DNA from: JBDREC01 sp043820105 [NCBI: Pseudomonadota bacterium]
GTDB taxonomy: Bacteria > Bdellovibrionota_F > JAHFAK01
Direction: 5' to 3'
DNA length: 64,000 nucleotides
Assembly: GCA_043820105.1 (NCBI GenBank)
Contig: JBDREC010000065.1
Span: 49,969-113,968 of the forward strand
The notes under the pieces are model-generated. The model saw only the letters and a list, made by a program, of their open reading frames with translations. It made no database searches and had not been told where the DNA came from. Positions 18,833 through 27,897 of the stretch are shown one piece after another; position 1 is the first letter of the stretch, and the number at the start of each line of letters is the position of its first letter. A program made the position numbers and the translations under genes.

Positions 18833-19693
18833 CTAATAATACTTACTCAAAATTGGTGCAAGATCGCTTTTTGTTTTTTCAGGCACGTCTTGCATTTTAG
18901 TAATTAAGGAATTACTTAAAACATCGTGACAAGAACAAAAATTAAGATCATTTGCTTTTTTAATAGTATTAACCACAATTTTTTTTGCGGTTTGAGAATT
19001 TTTAGATAGTGTTTCCATTACAGAATCAGCCGTAACATCGGCCTCGTCTTCATGCCAACAGTCATAATCTGTAACCAGGGCAATTGTGGCCATAGAAAGT
19101 TCAGCCTCTTTCGCAAGCTTTGCCTCAGTAACGTTTGTCATTCCAATTACAGAAACTCCCCATGATCGGTAAAGCAAAGATTCCGCCTTAGTTGAAAATG
19201 AAGGTCCCTCAATGCAAATATAAGTTCCACCCAAATGTGCAATAGTACCAACTTCTTTTGCTGAATTAAAGATAAACTCTGAAAATTCTTCGCACAATGG
19301 CTTGGCAAATGAAACATGAGCTACACATTCCTTGCCAAAAAAGCTTGAGTCTCTTCTTTTTGTCATATCAATAAATTGATCAATAATCACAATATTTCCA
19401 GGTTCTAGTTCTTTTTTCATGCTTCCGACTGCTGTAACAGATATTAGATGGGTGACTCCCAGCTTTTTCATTCCCCAAATATTAGCCTTATAATTAACTT
19501 CTGTTGGTAAAAGATTATGCTTTCTATTATGTCTTGGCAAAAAAACCACCTCTTGTGAAAATAATTTGCCAACAACAAACTTATCAGAAGGTTTTCCAAA
19601 AGGAGTTTCTATTTCAATCATTTCTTTATCTTCAAACTCATCAATCTGGTAAAGACCAGTCCCACCAATAACACCAATTTTGATATTATCCAT
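18833..19693 (-). CDS. mtnP: S-methyl-5'-thioadenosine phosphorylase
   Basis: 286 residues. Landmarks of the MTAP family are GVIGGTGLYQ, PRHNRKHN (phosphate site), TAVGSMKKEL, ICIEGPSFSTKAES, MTNVTEAKLAKEAEL and TDYDCWH. It cleaves methylthioadenosine, a by-product of SAM-dependent reactions, to adenine and methylthioribose phosphate. The open frame extends 20 codons further into a GTGGTAA heptamer array, giving a spurious YLPLTTYHLPL peptide. The true ATG at 19693 has AAGGAG seven bases upstream. Adenosine kinase follows in the same direction. Confidence 0.9.
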   Translation of the reverse strand: MDNIKIGVIGGTGLYQIDEFEDKEMIEIETPFGKPSDKFVVGKLFSQEVVFLPRHNRKHNLLPTEVNYKANIWGMKKLGVTHLISVTAVGSMKKELEPGNIVIIDQFIDMTKRRDSSFFGKECVAHVSFAKPLCEEFSEFIFNSAKEVGTIAHLGGTYICIEGPSFSTKAESLLYRSWGVSVIGMTNVTEAKLAKEAELSMATIALVTDYDCWHEDEADVTADSVMETLSKNSQTAKKIVVNTIKKANDLNFCSCHDVLSNSLITKMQDVPEKTKSDLAPILSKYY

Positions 19694-19710
19694 ACATAAC
19701 TCCTTAATAA

Positions 19711-19810
19711 GTGGTAAGTGGTATGTGGTAAGTGGTAAGTATTTCTTGTTCACGCTGTGCGCTGTAGGCTGTACGCAACTTACAACTTACGACTTACGAC
19801 TTACGACTTA
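19711..19810. repeat. Composite heptamer array (GTGGTAA / GCTGTAC / ACGACTT)
   Basis: Four 7-bp units GTGGTAA GTGGTAT GTGGTAA GTGGTAA (19711-19738). A spacer follows, then GCTGTGC GCTGTAG GCTGTAC (19754-19774), then ACAACTT and three ACGACTT units. The last block is close to the reverse complement of the first, so the array can form a hairpin. It lies between the small gene at 19855 and mtnP. Confidence 0.8.
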
Positions 19811-19854
19811 AAGGGATATTTGTAAAGAGAATATTTAATCAAGACAGATAATCT

Positions 19855-20040
19855 TTATTTTTCCTTAGTATTTTTGGTGGAAATGGCTATTGATGGAGGG
19901 TTTTTTTCATAGATTTTTCCAGCGTAAAAATCTAGGTACATTTTAAGATTATACATACGGAGAGTATTTGGATCAAACTTCTTATCCTTTGAAGATGCAG
20001 AAGTAGTTTGCTTTTTAGTGTCCCTCCGAATTCTTCCCAT
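19855..20040 (-). CDS. Small basic protein of unknown function (61 residues)
   Basis: 61 residues starting MGRIRRDTKKQ, basic and polar at both ends, with a central Tyr-rich segment (LRMYNLKMYLDFYAGKIYEKN). No cysteines, signal peptide or membrane helix. Evidence that it is real: a near-perfect Shine-Dalgarno (AAGGAGG) ten bases before the ATG, and a candidate promoter upstream (TGTACA, 18 bp, TATACT). I do not recognise a family. It could be a nucleic-acid-binding or ribosome-associated small protein, but nothing shows that. Confidence 0.65.
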   Translation of the reverse strand: MGRIRRDTKKQTTSASSKDKKFDPNTLRMYNLKMYLDFYAGKIYEKNPPSIAISTKNTKEK

Positions 20041-20307
20041 AAACCAGATCCTCCTTGTTAAAATTAGTATATCATAAACATATAAATCTTGTACAGAAAT
20101 AATTTATAAAATTTATTATAACACAGCTTTATTCTTTTATTATAGCATGTTATAGTAATAAGAAATTTTTATAGGAAAAGCATGTTTTTATAATTTATAA
20201 ATAAGGGTAAATTTAATATATTTTCAAAAAAGATGATATTTTTCTTTACACTCCTAAGCAATTTATCTAAATAATTACTACTTTTTATTAAAAATTTTAG
20301 GTTAATC

Positions 20308-21336
20308 ATGGATTTATCAAAAGAAATTTCTAAAATTGAAACTCAGGCAATAAAAAAACTTCAAAAAGCGGATAATTTTAAAGAACTTGAAAACATTGAA
20401 ATAGCTTTTTTAGGTAGAAAAGGAAAGCTTACCTTATTACTAAGAGACTTGGCAAATGTCTCAAAAGAAGATAGACCCAAAATAGGAAAATTTGCAAATG
20501 AAGTTAAAAATAAAATCCTAAGTGAAGTTGAAGATATACGATCTGGGCTCAAAGATAAAGCTTTTTCAAATCTTGAAAGTTCAGAGTGGCTGGATATAAC
20601 TTCCCCCGGAAAAAAAATAAGGCAACTTGGATCCATCCATCCAATAACTCAAATTAGGTATGAAATTGAAGAGATATTTTCCTCAATGGGTTTTCACGTC
20701 CTTGATGGCCCTGAAGTAGAAACAGAATTTAATAATTTTATTGCATTAAACATTCCAGATGATCACCCAGCAAGGGATACTCAAGATACTTTCTGGCTTG
20801 ATGATGATAATCTCCTAAGAACTCAAACTTCAAACATTCAGGTTAGAGGAATGAAAAAACTCAAGCCTCCATTTAGTGCAATAGCGCCTGGTAGATGTTT
20901 CAGAAATGAAGCAATTGATGCAAGTCATGAGCATACTTTTTATCAAATCGAAGGACTAATGATTGATAAAAATATTACTGTGGCAAATTTAATTTATGTA
21001 TTAAAAACACTGGTTTCTGAGATAATGAAAGAAGATGTAGAAGTAAGGTTAAGACCAGGATATTTCCCTTTTGTTGAACCAGGTTTTGAACTTGATATGA
21101 AATGCAGGATTTGTAATGGTCAAGGATGCTCAGTCTGCAAAAAAGTAGGCTGGATAGAAGTTTTACCCTGTGGAATGGTTCACCCAAATGTCTTAAAATT
21201 CGGTGGCTTAGACCCAAACGAATGGACAGGATTTGCCTTTGGCCTTGGACTTGATAGACTCGTAATGATGCGATACAATATTCACGATATAAGATATTTC
21301 CAATCCGGAAATTTAAGATTTTTGAAACAATTTTGA
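20308..21336 (+). CDS. pheS: Phenylalanyl-tRNA synthetase alpha subunit
   Basis: 342 residues, the usual PheS length. An N-terminal coiled coil (about 1-95) is followed by the class II core: motif 1 HPITQIRYEIEEIF, motif 2 around GRCFRNEAIDASHEHTFYQIEG, and motif 3 GFAFGLGLDRLVMMRY. It charges tRNA-Phe as an alpha2-beta2 enzyme with PheT. AGGTTAATC precedes the ATG. A heptamer array begins directly at its stop codon and separates it from pheT. Confidence 0.95.
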   Translation: MDLSKEISKIETQAIKKLQKADNFKELENIEIAFLGRKGKLTLLLRDLANVSKEDRPKIGKFANEVKNKILSEVEDIRSGLKDKAFSNLESSEWLDITSPGKKIRQLGSIHPITQIRYEIEEIFSSMGFHVLDGPEVETEFNNFIALNIPDDHPARDTQDTFWLDDDNLLRTQTSNIQVRGMKKLKPPFSAIAPGRCFRNEAIDASHEHTFYQIEGLMIDKNITVANLIYVLKTLVSEIMKEDVEVRLRPGYFPFVEPGFELDMKCRICNGQGCSVCKKVGWIEVLPCGMVHPNVLKFGGLDPNEWTGFAFGLGLDRLVMMRYNIHDIRYFQSGNLRFLKQF

Positions 21337-21441
21337 GTAAGTAGTAAGTGGTAAGTTGTAAGTGATAAGTATTTTTTCTTCACGCTACATGCCATAAGCA
21401 GTTTATGACTTACAACTTACAACTTACGACTTACGACTTTA
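21336..21441. repeat. Inverted heptamer array between pheS and pheT
   Basis: The left arm GTAAGTA GTAAGTG GTAAGTT GTAAGTG ATAAGTA starts at the pheS stop codon. A spacer with CACGCTACATGCC follows, then the right arm ACTTACA ACTTACA ACTTACG ACTTACG. The arms are reverse complements with a few mismatches, so a long hairpin can form within the pheST transcript. Confidence 0.8.
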
Positions 21442-21458
21442 AAAAAAAGGAATAAAAA

Positions 21459-23879
21459 ATGCGCTTATCATATAACTGGCTTAAAGATTATGTAGATCTT
21501 TCAAATACTTCTCCAAATGAACTTGCTCAAATGCTAACAATGCAAGTTGCTGAAATTGAGGGAATTGAAGAAATTGGCAGGGAATTTTCTGATGTAACAA
21601 TAGCAAAAGTTCTAAATGTTTCAAAACACCCAGATGCAGATAAACTTAGCCTAGCTTTAATAGAATATGCAGCAGGTGAAACCAAGGAAGTTATTTGTGG
21701 TGCAGCAAATGTTGCCAAAAACCAAGTAATAGCATTTGTTAATATAGGTGGAAGACTTCCAGACGGAACTAAGATTGAAAAATGTAAAATAAGAGGTGTT
21801 GAAAGCACTGGAATGATTTGCTCAGAAAAAGAGCTTGGCCTGGCTGAAGAATCTGATGGCATATTGATACTTGATGAAAAAACTCCTTTGTTTGGGAATT
21901 TCGCCAAAACATTAGGAATGAATGACCATGTCTTAATTGTTGATAATAAAAGTATTACTCATAGACCAGATTTATGGGGTCACTATGGTTTCGCACGGGA
22001 AATCGCTGCAATTTTGAATCAAAAAATCCCAGCTTATCCTGAAATTTCTGAAAATTTTGATAAAATCGATGCTCATGAACGCTTATCAATTGAAATTGAA
22101 GATGGCATCTTATGTCCACGATATAGTGGACTAGTAGTTGATAATATCAAAGTACAAGAATCACCAGGTTGGATACAAAACAGATTAAGAGCATGTGATC
22201 TTAGACTGATTAATAATATTGTGGATATTTCAAATTATGTTATGCTTGAACTTGGCCAACCAACACACTCCTTTGATTATAATAATATTAAAAATGGAAA
22301 AATAATTGTAAGAAGAGCAAGTGAAAAAGAAAAATTCACAACTCTTGATAACATTGAAAGAACTCTAACAAGCTGTGATCTATTAATCTGTGATGATGAA
22401 AAGGCTGTGGCTCTAGCTGGAGTTATGGGTGGCGCAAATAGTGAAATTTCAGACGATACAAGATCTTTGCTAATAGAATCAGCTAACTTTCAATCTAGTA
22501 ATATCAGAAAAACCGCTGGTCATATTGGCTTAAGAACTGATTCTTCGAATAGATTTGAAAAAAGCCTAGATCCTAAAATGACAACAATTGCCATAAGACG
22601 AATTGTTGAATTAATTAAACAGCAACAACCTGACATCGTCATTACTAGCCCAATAGTTGATGCAAAAAAATATAAAGATAAAGAAATCTATATTGATTTA
22701 GATACTAATAAGCTTTGTTTAAGACTAGGAATTGAAATTCCTGAAGAAAACATAATCAAGACCCTTAATAATTTAGGTTTTGAAACCCAAAAGCTTGAAG
22801 GCTGTAATTATAAAGTATTAGTGCCTAGCTATAGAGCAACAAAAGATGTTTCCATTTTCGAAGACCTTGTAGAAGAAATAGGCAGAATATATCAATACGA
22901 TAGTATTGAACCAAAGGCACCATCAATAAAAATAAATCCCATAAAAAAAAATAAAGCCCTGGAAGCTGAAAAAAGAGCAAGACAGATTCTTTCTTATGGT
23001 TTAGGTTTCAATGAAGTTTACAATTATTCATTTACCAATGAAACAAAGTGTGAATTATTTCAATTAAATATAAAAGACCATATCTCACTTAGGCATCCAA
23101 TTACAGACTACCAGACCCATTTAAGAAGAAGTCTTATCCCAGGATTATTAGATTACGTAAACATCAATATTACTGAGTTTGATAAAATAAAACTTTATGA
23201 AATTGGCAGAGGTTATTTTAAAGAATTAAGTGCAGACGATGAAATACTTCCATATGAATCACGTACAATAGCAGGCTTAGTGGCTAATAAGGTAATAGAT
23301 ACAACAAATATCTCCGATGATGGAAGCCTGTTTTTTGAAACAAAAAATTATATTGAAGAACTTATGACAAGTTACAATTTATTTGATCTTCAATACTCAT
23401 ACACACCAAAATATCCATTCTTACATCCAGGACGCTTTGCTTCAATAAAAATTAAAGATGAGCTTATAGGTTATTTGGGGCAAATACATCCTCAGCTAAC
23501 ATCTAAACTCGATATAAAAGCTATAATTACAGTATTTGAATTAGATATAAATAATTTTATTGATAAAATTGTTAATTTAAAACCCTTTCATGATCTGCCC
23601 AAGTTTCCTGCAACACATTTTGATATCAGCGTTGTAGTACCCAATAAAACTCTTTGTGTTGATATAGTAAAGGCTATTAATGATATTAACAAAGATTTAA
23701 TTAAAAATGTTGAGCTTTTTGATACTTATTATGGTGAACAAATTGGAATTGAAAACAAAAGCCTAACTTTTAAAATTACCATTAGGTCTAACAAGAAAAC
23801 CCTTGAAGAAAAAGAAATTTCTTATTTACATAATACTATTATGGCTGGGATTAAAAATGCTGGGTGGAATATAAGATAG
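21459..23879 (+). CDS. pheT: Phenylalanyl-tRNA synthetase beta subunit
   Basis: 806 residues, full length. Domains in order: B1, then the tRNA-binding OB domain (VTIAKVLNVSKHPDADKLSL), the B3/B4 editing domain, the B5 domain (VRRASEKEKFTTLDNIERTL...), the catalytic-like core, and the C-terminal anticodon-binding ferredoxin-like domain (KFPATHFDISVVVPNKTL). Works with PheS and supplies editing of mischarged Tyr. AAAGGA lies just upstream. Its stop codon is followed at once by 7-bp words (TTGTATT CTAGTTG CTGGTTT CTAGATG). Confidence 0.95.
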   Translation: MRLSYNWLKDYVDLSNTSPNELAQMLTMQVAEIEGIEEIGREFSDVTIAKVLNVSKHPDADKLSLALIEYAAGETKEVICGAANVAKNQVIAFVNIGGRLPDGTKIEKCKIRGVESTGMICSEKELGLAEESDGILILDEKTPLFGNFAKTLGMNDHVLIVDNKSITHRPDLWGHYGFAREIAAILNQKIPAYPEISENFDKIDAHERLSIEIEDGILCPRYSGLVVDNIKVQESPGWIQNRLRACDLRLINNIVDISNYVMLELGQPTHSFDYNNIKNGKIIVRRASEKEKFTTLDNIERTLTSCDLLICDDEKAVALAGVMGGANSEISDDTRSLLIESANFQSSNIRKTAGHIGLRTDSSNRFEKSLDPKMTTIAIRRIVELIKQQQPDIVITSPIVDAKKYKDKEIYIDLDTNKLCLRLGIEIPEENIIKTLNNLGFETQKLEGCNYKVLVPSYRATKDVSIFEDLVEEIGRIYQYDSIEPKAPSIKINPIKKNKALEAEKRARQILSYGLGFNEVYNYSFTNETKCELFQLNIKDHISLRHPITDYQTHLRRSLIPGLLDYVNINITEFDKIKLYEIGRGYFKELSADDEILPYESRTIAGLVANKVIDTTNISDDGSLFFETKNYIEELMTSYNLFDLQYSYTPKYPFLHPGRFASIKIKDELIGYLGQIHPQLTSKLDIKAIITVFELDINNFIDKIVNLKPFHDLPKFPATHFDISVVVPNKTLCVDIVKAINDINKDLIKNVELFDTYYGEQIGIENKSLTFKITIRSNKKTLEEKEISYLHNTIMAGIKNAGWNIR

Positions 23880-23997
23880 TTGTATTCTAGTTGCTGGTTT
23901 CTAGATGCTTGCAAAAAGAAAGTTAAAAAATAAATTGATAAATTATATTTAATTTAATAAAAGATTTTTAGTGGAATTTAATAAATAAGGATTGCTT

Positions 23998-24285
23998 ATG
24001 TATTTTTGTTGGAAATGTCATAAAGAAGTTGATATGGAAGTTAGAATTACAAGGTTTGACACCTGTGAATTTTGTAGCAATGACCTTCGTGTCTGCTATA
24101 ATTGCAAATATTATGATGAAGGCATGCCAAACTCATGCAAAGAACCATTGTCTGCCTATATCCCTGACAGAGAAAAGGGGAATACGTGTGGGCTTTTTGA
24201 ATATATAAAAGGCAAAGAACATTTGCAAAAGAAAACATCAAGGGAAGATATTAAGTCTCAGCTTGATTCGTTGTTTAAGAAGTAA
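23998..24285 (+). CDS. Small Cys-rich (probable zinc-binding) protein
   Basis: 95 residues with three CxxC pairs: CWKC at the N-terminus, CEFC near 25 and CYNC near 35. Further single cysteines follow (NSC, NTC), which would suit two zinc sites. The C-terminal third is a charged helix. The ATG at 23998 has AAGG seven bases upstream; a TTG two codons earlier is the other option. It follows pheT, but by more than 110 bp. Function unknown. Confidence 0.7.
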   Translation: MYFCWKCHKEVDMEVRITRFDTCEFCSNDLRVCYNCKYYDEGMPNSCKEPLSAYIPDREKGNTCGLFEYIKGKEHLQKKTSREDIKSQLDSLFKK

Positions 24286-24353
24286 AATAGAGAAGAAAAT
24301 AATCAATAATTAATAAATAATAATTAATAATTAATTATCGGTAACGAACAATA

Positions 24354-24388
24354 ACTTACCACTTACCACTTACCACTTACCACTTACA
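24354..24388. repeat. ACTTACC heptamer array at a stop codon
   Basis: Five head-to-tail units (ACTTACC four times, then ACTTACA) at 24354-24388. The last unit overlaps the stop codon (24384-24386) of the minus-strand pseudokinase/FGE gene. It fills the gap between two convergent genes; just before it lies an AATTAATAA-rich stretch. Confidence 0.85.
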
Positions 24389-26339
24389 AACAACACCTAA
24401 AACCCGTATTCAGATCCTTATATGATGGATAGAATTCTTCTGCTTTTGCAAAACTTAGTGATTTTTTTGTGTCATTGAAAGAACCGCCAAGCAAAATGGC
24501 TTTTTCATCATCAGAAACCCATTCAGCTAAGTTTCCGTTTAAATCAAGAAGCCCAATATTATTGCTACATTTTTTCATACTACCAGATCTTCTTATTACA
24601 TCATCGCTCCCGCTTCCTTTTAGGTTACATACTGGTTGTACAGAAGGCTTGTCAACACAATAAGCTTTGCCAGAGGATCCTGAACAGGCGCCTATCCATT
24701 CATCTTTAGAGCAAATTCTCTTTCCAAGTGTTTCACAAAGATTGATAGCCTCATTAAAAGAAACATTAAAGGTAGGATATTGATCAATTAGGTTAGGAAA
24801 TTCCAGTTTATCAATACAAAATTTTTTCTCTTTATAATTTACAAAGGACATATTAATTGGACATTTCGAGTCACTTGATATTAAGCCATGAGCTACCTTT
24901 TTAGCAGGCTCTATTGAATCAGCTGAAAACAAACTCTGGGCAAGACTGTCCCCTTGTTCTTTACGAGTCTTAGGTTTTGCAGTTCCTTTTTCCAAAATCT
25001 CAAGTTTTTCTTTATACATGGAAATGGCTTTTAACTTCATTCTCATTGCTTCCATTTCTCGTGTTTTGCTTTCACTTAATAACATTTGGTTAATTATTTC
25101 TTGAGATAAAACCTCTTTGTTTTGAAACTGTTTATAAGCTCCAAAGCCAAAGGCAAAAACCAGAATAAAAACTGAAAAGAACATAATTGCAAAACGCAGC
25201 GGATGAAACTGAGCTGAGGCAGTAGACATGGCTTTTTTTATTATTTTAAAATGCTCTTTCAGTTCCTGTTTTGATGTGCGTTTTGTATCATCATCTTCTT
25301 TATCTGCGTCTTCGCTTCCAGGAATTTCATTTGAGATATAAACTCCTGACATCTCTTCATCCTCTGGTAATAAGCCCAAATCCATTGGACCTGCATCTGT
25401 AATCATTGATGCTTCTTCAACAAGTAAAACATCAGTTTTTTTACTCAGCTCAACATGCTCATCTTTCAAAACTTCAATTTCAGAATATTTGTCATAAAAT
25501 GATCTAAGTTGATCTTTATTAAAATCCTTAACATCTGAAATTAGTTTTTGCTTAGTAACTGAAGATAAGCAACTAAGGGCTTCGTCAATATTTGGAATCC
25601 TATTTTCAGGAAAATAAGTTGTTAAATTAATAATTAAATCATTATATTTATTAATTCGATTCTCATCTTTTGATTCAGCTAAATCCATTATCTCTGGAGG
25701 ATTTTCCATTGTCAGCATATAGTAAAGAATAGAACCGATTGTATAAATATCAGATCTTTTATCGTGCATTTTAAATTCTAAAAATTCTGGTGGCAAAAAT
25801 CCTTTAATTAAATTAAAGATATCATAGTCATTAGCTATTTTAGTAGTAAAAAATTCAGAAAAATAATAATCTGTAAACCTAATTCCATCTCGCGATATCC
25901 AAACAAAACTCGGCAGTAGCTTTAAGTGACTGGAAATTTCTTGTATTTTTTTTATATTTAGTAAGCAAGAACCAATAATATAGTAAATATCAAAATCATT
26001 AAACTCGATCTTCCTTTCTCTCATATGTGCAACAATATCTGAAAGCTGCACACTTTCAGTATAATCTGAGATCAAGGCAATATATTTCTCAAATTCAAAA
26101 TATTCTTTAGGCCTAAATATATTATCAGCGGAAATGGTATTAAACTTTGCTATTTCACCATCTATAACATTTTTAAAAGTAGAAAACTCTAATTTAAAAA
26201 AATTGGGATCAAGAATATCTAAAAAAACTTTTATGCCGTTTAAACTATCTTCAGCAATAAACTTATATCCAAAAAAAGTCTTGCATGAAAAAGATATTAT
26301 TTTATATCGATCATTTAGAATATCGCCGACTGATATCAT
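24384..26339 (-). CDS. Membrane protein: degenerate Ser/Thr kinase + coiled coil + FGE/sulfatase-modifying-like domain
   Basis: 651 residues. Residues 1 to about 265 follow a protein-kinase fold: the start GDILNDRYKIISF and the subdomain IX block RSDIYTIGSILYYMLT are clear. But the HRD loop is replaced by SRDG without the catalytic pattern, and DFG by TDYYF, so it is probably a pseudokinase. An acidic region, one membrane helix (about 380-400) and a coiled coil follow. The periplasmic end (about 480-651) is a formylglycine-generating-enzyme-like domain (GKRICSKDEWIGAC, LDLNGNLAEWV, GGSF, GFRCC). The ATG has AGGA upstream. Likely a transmembrane sensor or scaffold; the substrate is unknown. 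Confidence 0.7.
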   Translation of the reverse strand: MISVGDILNDRYKIISFSCKTFFGYKFIAEDSLNGIKVFLDILDPNFFKLEFSTFKNVIDGEIAKFNTISADNIFRPKEYFEFEKYIALISDYTESVQLSDIVAHMRERKIEFNDFDIYYIIGSCLLNIKKIQEISSHLKLLPSFVWISRDGIRFTDYYFSEFFTTKIANDYDIFNLIKGFLPPEFLEFKMHDKRSDIYTIGSILYYMLTMENPPEIMDLAESKDENRINKYNDLIINLTTYFPENRIPNIDEALSCLSSVTKQKLISDVKDFNKDQLRSFYDKYSEIEVLKDEHVELSKKTDVLLVEEASMITDAGPMDLGLLPEDEEMSGVYISNEIPGSEDADKEDDDTKRTSKQELKEHFKIIKKAMSTASAQFHPLRFAIMFFSVFILVFAFGFGAYKQFQNKEVLSQEIINQMLLSESKTREMEAMRMKLKAISMYKEKLEILEKGTAKPKTRKEQGDSLAQSLFSADSIEPAKKVAHGLISSDSKCPINMSFVNYKEKKFCIDKLEFPNLIDQYPTFNVSFNEAINLCETLGKRICSKDEWIGACSGSSGKAYCVDKPSVQPVCNLKGSGSDDVIRRSGSMKKCSNNIGLLDLNGNLAEWVSDDEKAILLGGSFNDTKKSLSFAKAEEFYPSYKDLNTGFRCCL

Positions 26340-26354
26340 TTAGATTCCTAATTT

Positions 26355-26410
26355 GCGTACAGCGTAAAAAGTACAGAGTACAGCGTACGGCGTACGGCGT
26401 ATAGTGTTTT
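26355..26410. repeat. GCGTACG-type heptamer array
   Basis: Seven consecutive 7-bp words: GCGTACA GCGTAAA AAGTACA GAGTACA GCGTACG GCGTACG GCGTATA. They lie between the start of the pseudokinase gene and the end of the LPP20-like gene. CGTACG is itself palindromic, so neighbouring units can pair. Confidence 0.8.
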
Positions 26411-26419
26411 TAGTTTTTC

Positions 26420-27010
26420 TTATTTCTTAGCGTCGAGTTCTTTGTTTAATTCACCAAGTGCTTCGTCAGCTTTTGCTTTTAGAAATACAGCTTGTTTTTC
26501 GGCTGCTTCTTTTGTTTTTTCTTTAATTGCATTTACAATGTCATCATATGCCAAAGTAGCAAGCGCATACATTCCATTATCAGGATCTGACCAATGATCT
26601 ATTACTTTACTTCCAATTAAAGTAGCATCAGTTACGTTTTTAGACACAATTGAAACAAATTCAACAGTATTGCTTTTTGCCGGATCAAGATAATCCTGGT
26701 GAGATTCCATAAAATCTTTGATTAGTCTTCCAACATAAGTGTTTAAAGTTGCGGCTAATTCTTGTCTGGCCCTATTATCAGAAACAGTTCTTTGCATTGC
26801 AATGCTTGGATTTTTTGATGCATATCCAACACCATATAAAGCTTCTCCACCTTTTTCTGTTTCAAAAGCTCCTGCTCCCTTTACAACCCAGTCTGGCGCG
26901 TTTTGTGTAAGTTTATCAAGATTATCCCCTTTTGAAGGCCCACAAGATGTAATTATTAATAATGAAATCAACATAGTTAAAGCCATTAGTAGTCTAAACA
27001 TATTTCTCAT
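26420..27010 (-). CDS. LPP20-like lipoprotein
   Basis: 196 residues. A signal peptide ends in a lipobox (IITSC), then an LPP20-type domain: APDWVVKGAGAF, GVGYASKNPSIAMQRTVSDNRARQELA, and a conserved beta-strand segment (MYALATLAYDD). The C-terminal 40 residues are a charged helix. The family is outer-membrane-associated and of unclear function. AAAGGA lies seven bases before the ATG. It precedes the pseudokinase gene on the same strand, separated by a heptamer array. Confidence 0.75.
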   Translation of the reverse strand: MRNMFRLLMALTMLISLLIITSCGPSKGDNLDKLTQNAPDWVVKGAGAFETEKGGEALYGVGYASKNPSIAMQRTVSDNRARQELAATLNTYVGRLIKDFMESHQDYLDPAKSNTVEFVSIVSKNVTDATLIGSKVIDHWSDPDNGMYALATLAYDDIVNAIKEKTKEAAEKQAVFLKAKADEALGELNKELDAKK

Positions 27011-27099
27011 TTAAAATTCCTTTCATTTAGTTTAAAAACACAGACAATTTGCCCATATAAAGCATAAAATGCAATAAAAAAAATGCTATTTTAACTTTC

Positions 27100-27126
27100 T
27101 TGACAAATAAGCTTCGGTATAATAAT
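27100..27126 (+). promoter_or_regulatory. Candidate sigma-70 promoter of the yceD-rpmF unit
   Basis: A perfect -35 TTGACA (27100-27105) is followed by AATAAT after 15 bp; a perfect TATAAT also sits 12 bp away, which is too close for a normal spacing. It lies about 60 bp before yceD. Confidence 0.4.
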
Positions 27127-27184
27127 AGCCCATCAGATTATAAGCTGACAACATTGAATAAACAGCAATTTTAAAGGTAATAAA

Positions 27185-27691
27185 ATGATAGTAAATGTAA
27201 AAAATATAAAAGCCAAAGACGTTGAAATAAAAGAAAAAATGGATCCAGGCTTGCTTAAAGAAATTCTAGATAAAAATGATGAGTTAAATATTTTTCTTAA
27301 CAATCATATTGATTTAGATATTACATTATCATCATCTGGTAAAGGCATATTTTTGAAAGGATCCTTTTCAACCAGCCTTACCCCCTTTTGCAGTAGATGT
27401 GTAGAAGAATTTAATTTTGATATTGATTGTGAATTTTATTCGAATCTTTTTCCTCTTGATAAAAGGAAAGCTGATTCTGATGATATTGACACTTATTATA
27501 ATAATGAAGTTGATATTAGGCCTATTATCCTAGAACAGCTAGTATTAATGATTCCGAACTCATTTGTTTGTGACGAGGAATGCCAAGGACTTTGTCAATT
27601 TTGTGGAATTAATTTTAACCAAGAAACTTGTGATTGCGAAAAAAAAGAATCAACGGTTTCTAGCAAATTAGCAGATGCAATAAATTTATAA
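27185..27691 (+). CDS. yceD: YceD/DUF177 family protein (ribosome/rRNA-linked, paired with rpmF)
   Basis: 168 residues. The central motif FCSRCVEEFNFDID and the C-terminal CDEECQGLCQFCGINFN are the cysteine patterns of the YceD (DUF177) family; the C-terminal cluster suggests bound zinc. YceD proteins sit directly before rpmF in most bacteria and affect 23S rRNA accumulation. AAAGGT upstream of the ATG. The rpmF gene starts 15 bp downstream, which supports the call. Confidence 0.85.
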   Translation: MIVNVKNIKAKDVEIKEKMDPGLLKEILDKNDELNIFLNNHIDLDITLSSSGKGIFLKGSFSTSLTPFCSRCVEEFNFDIDCEFYSNLFPLDKRKADSDDIDTYYNNEVDIRPIILEQLVLMIPNSFVCDEECQGLCQFCGINFNQETCDCEKKESTVSSKLADAINL

Positions 27692-27706
27692 TTATGGAGT
27701 AAAAAA

Positions 27707-27892
27707 ATGCCAGTACCACAAAGAAAAAAATCAAAATCAAGATCAGGAATGAGACAAGCTCATGACTTTTTAAAAATTAAATCACCAAGCCATTGCGCCA
27801 ATCCTGCGTGTGGTGAACCAATAAAACCACATGTTGTCTGTCCATCATGTGGACAATACAAAGGAAAGCTTGTATTACAAGTTGAAAAATAA
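27707..27892 (+). CDS. rpmF: 50S ribosomal protein L32
   Basis: 61 residues. The L32 start PVPQRKKSKSRSGMRQAH is followed by a C4 zinc site (CANPAC and CPSC). It is a large-subunit protein near the peptidyl-transferase region. GGAG lies upstream of the ATG. In most deltaproteobacteria rpmF leads into plsX-fabH-fabD-fabG-acpP; here the next gene, five bases on, is a small acyl-carrier-like protein. Confidence 0.95.
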   Translation: MPVPQRKKSKSRSGMRQAHDFLKIKSPSHCANPACGEPIKPHVVCPSCGQYKGKLVLQVEK

Positions 27893-27897
27893 TAATT

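Noticed and set aside
18833-19753. Longer mtnP start including YLPLTTYHLPL
   Set aside because: The extra residues are translated heptamer repeat; the ATG at 19693 has AAGGAG at proper spacing.
24354-24388. Short tandem arrays considered as CRISPR
   Set aside because: Units are 7 bp, head to tail, with no unique spacers, and no cas genes are in the window.
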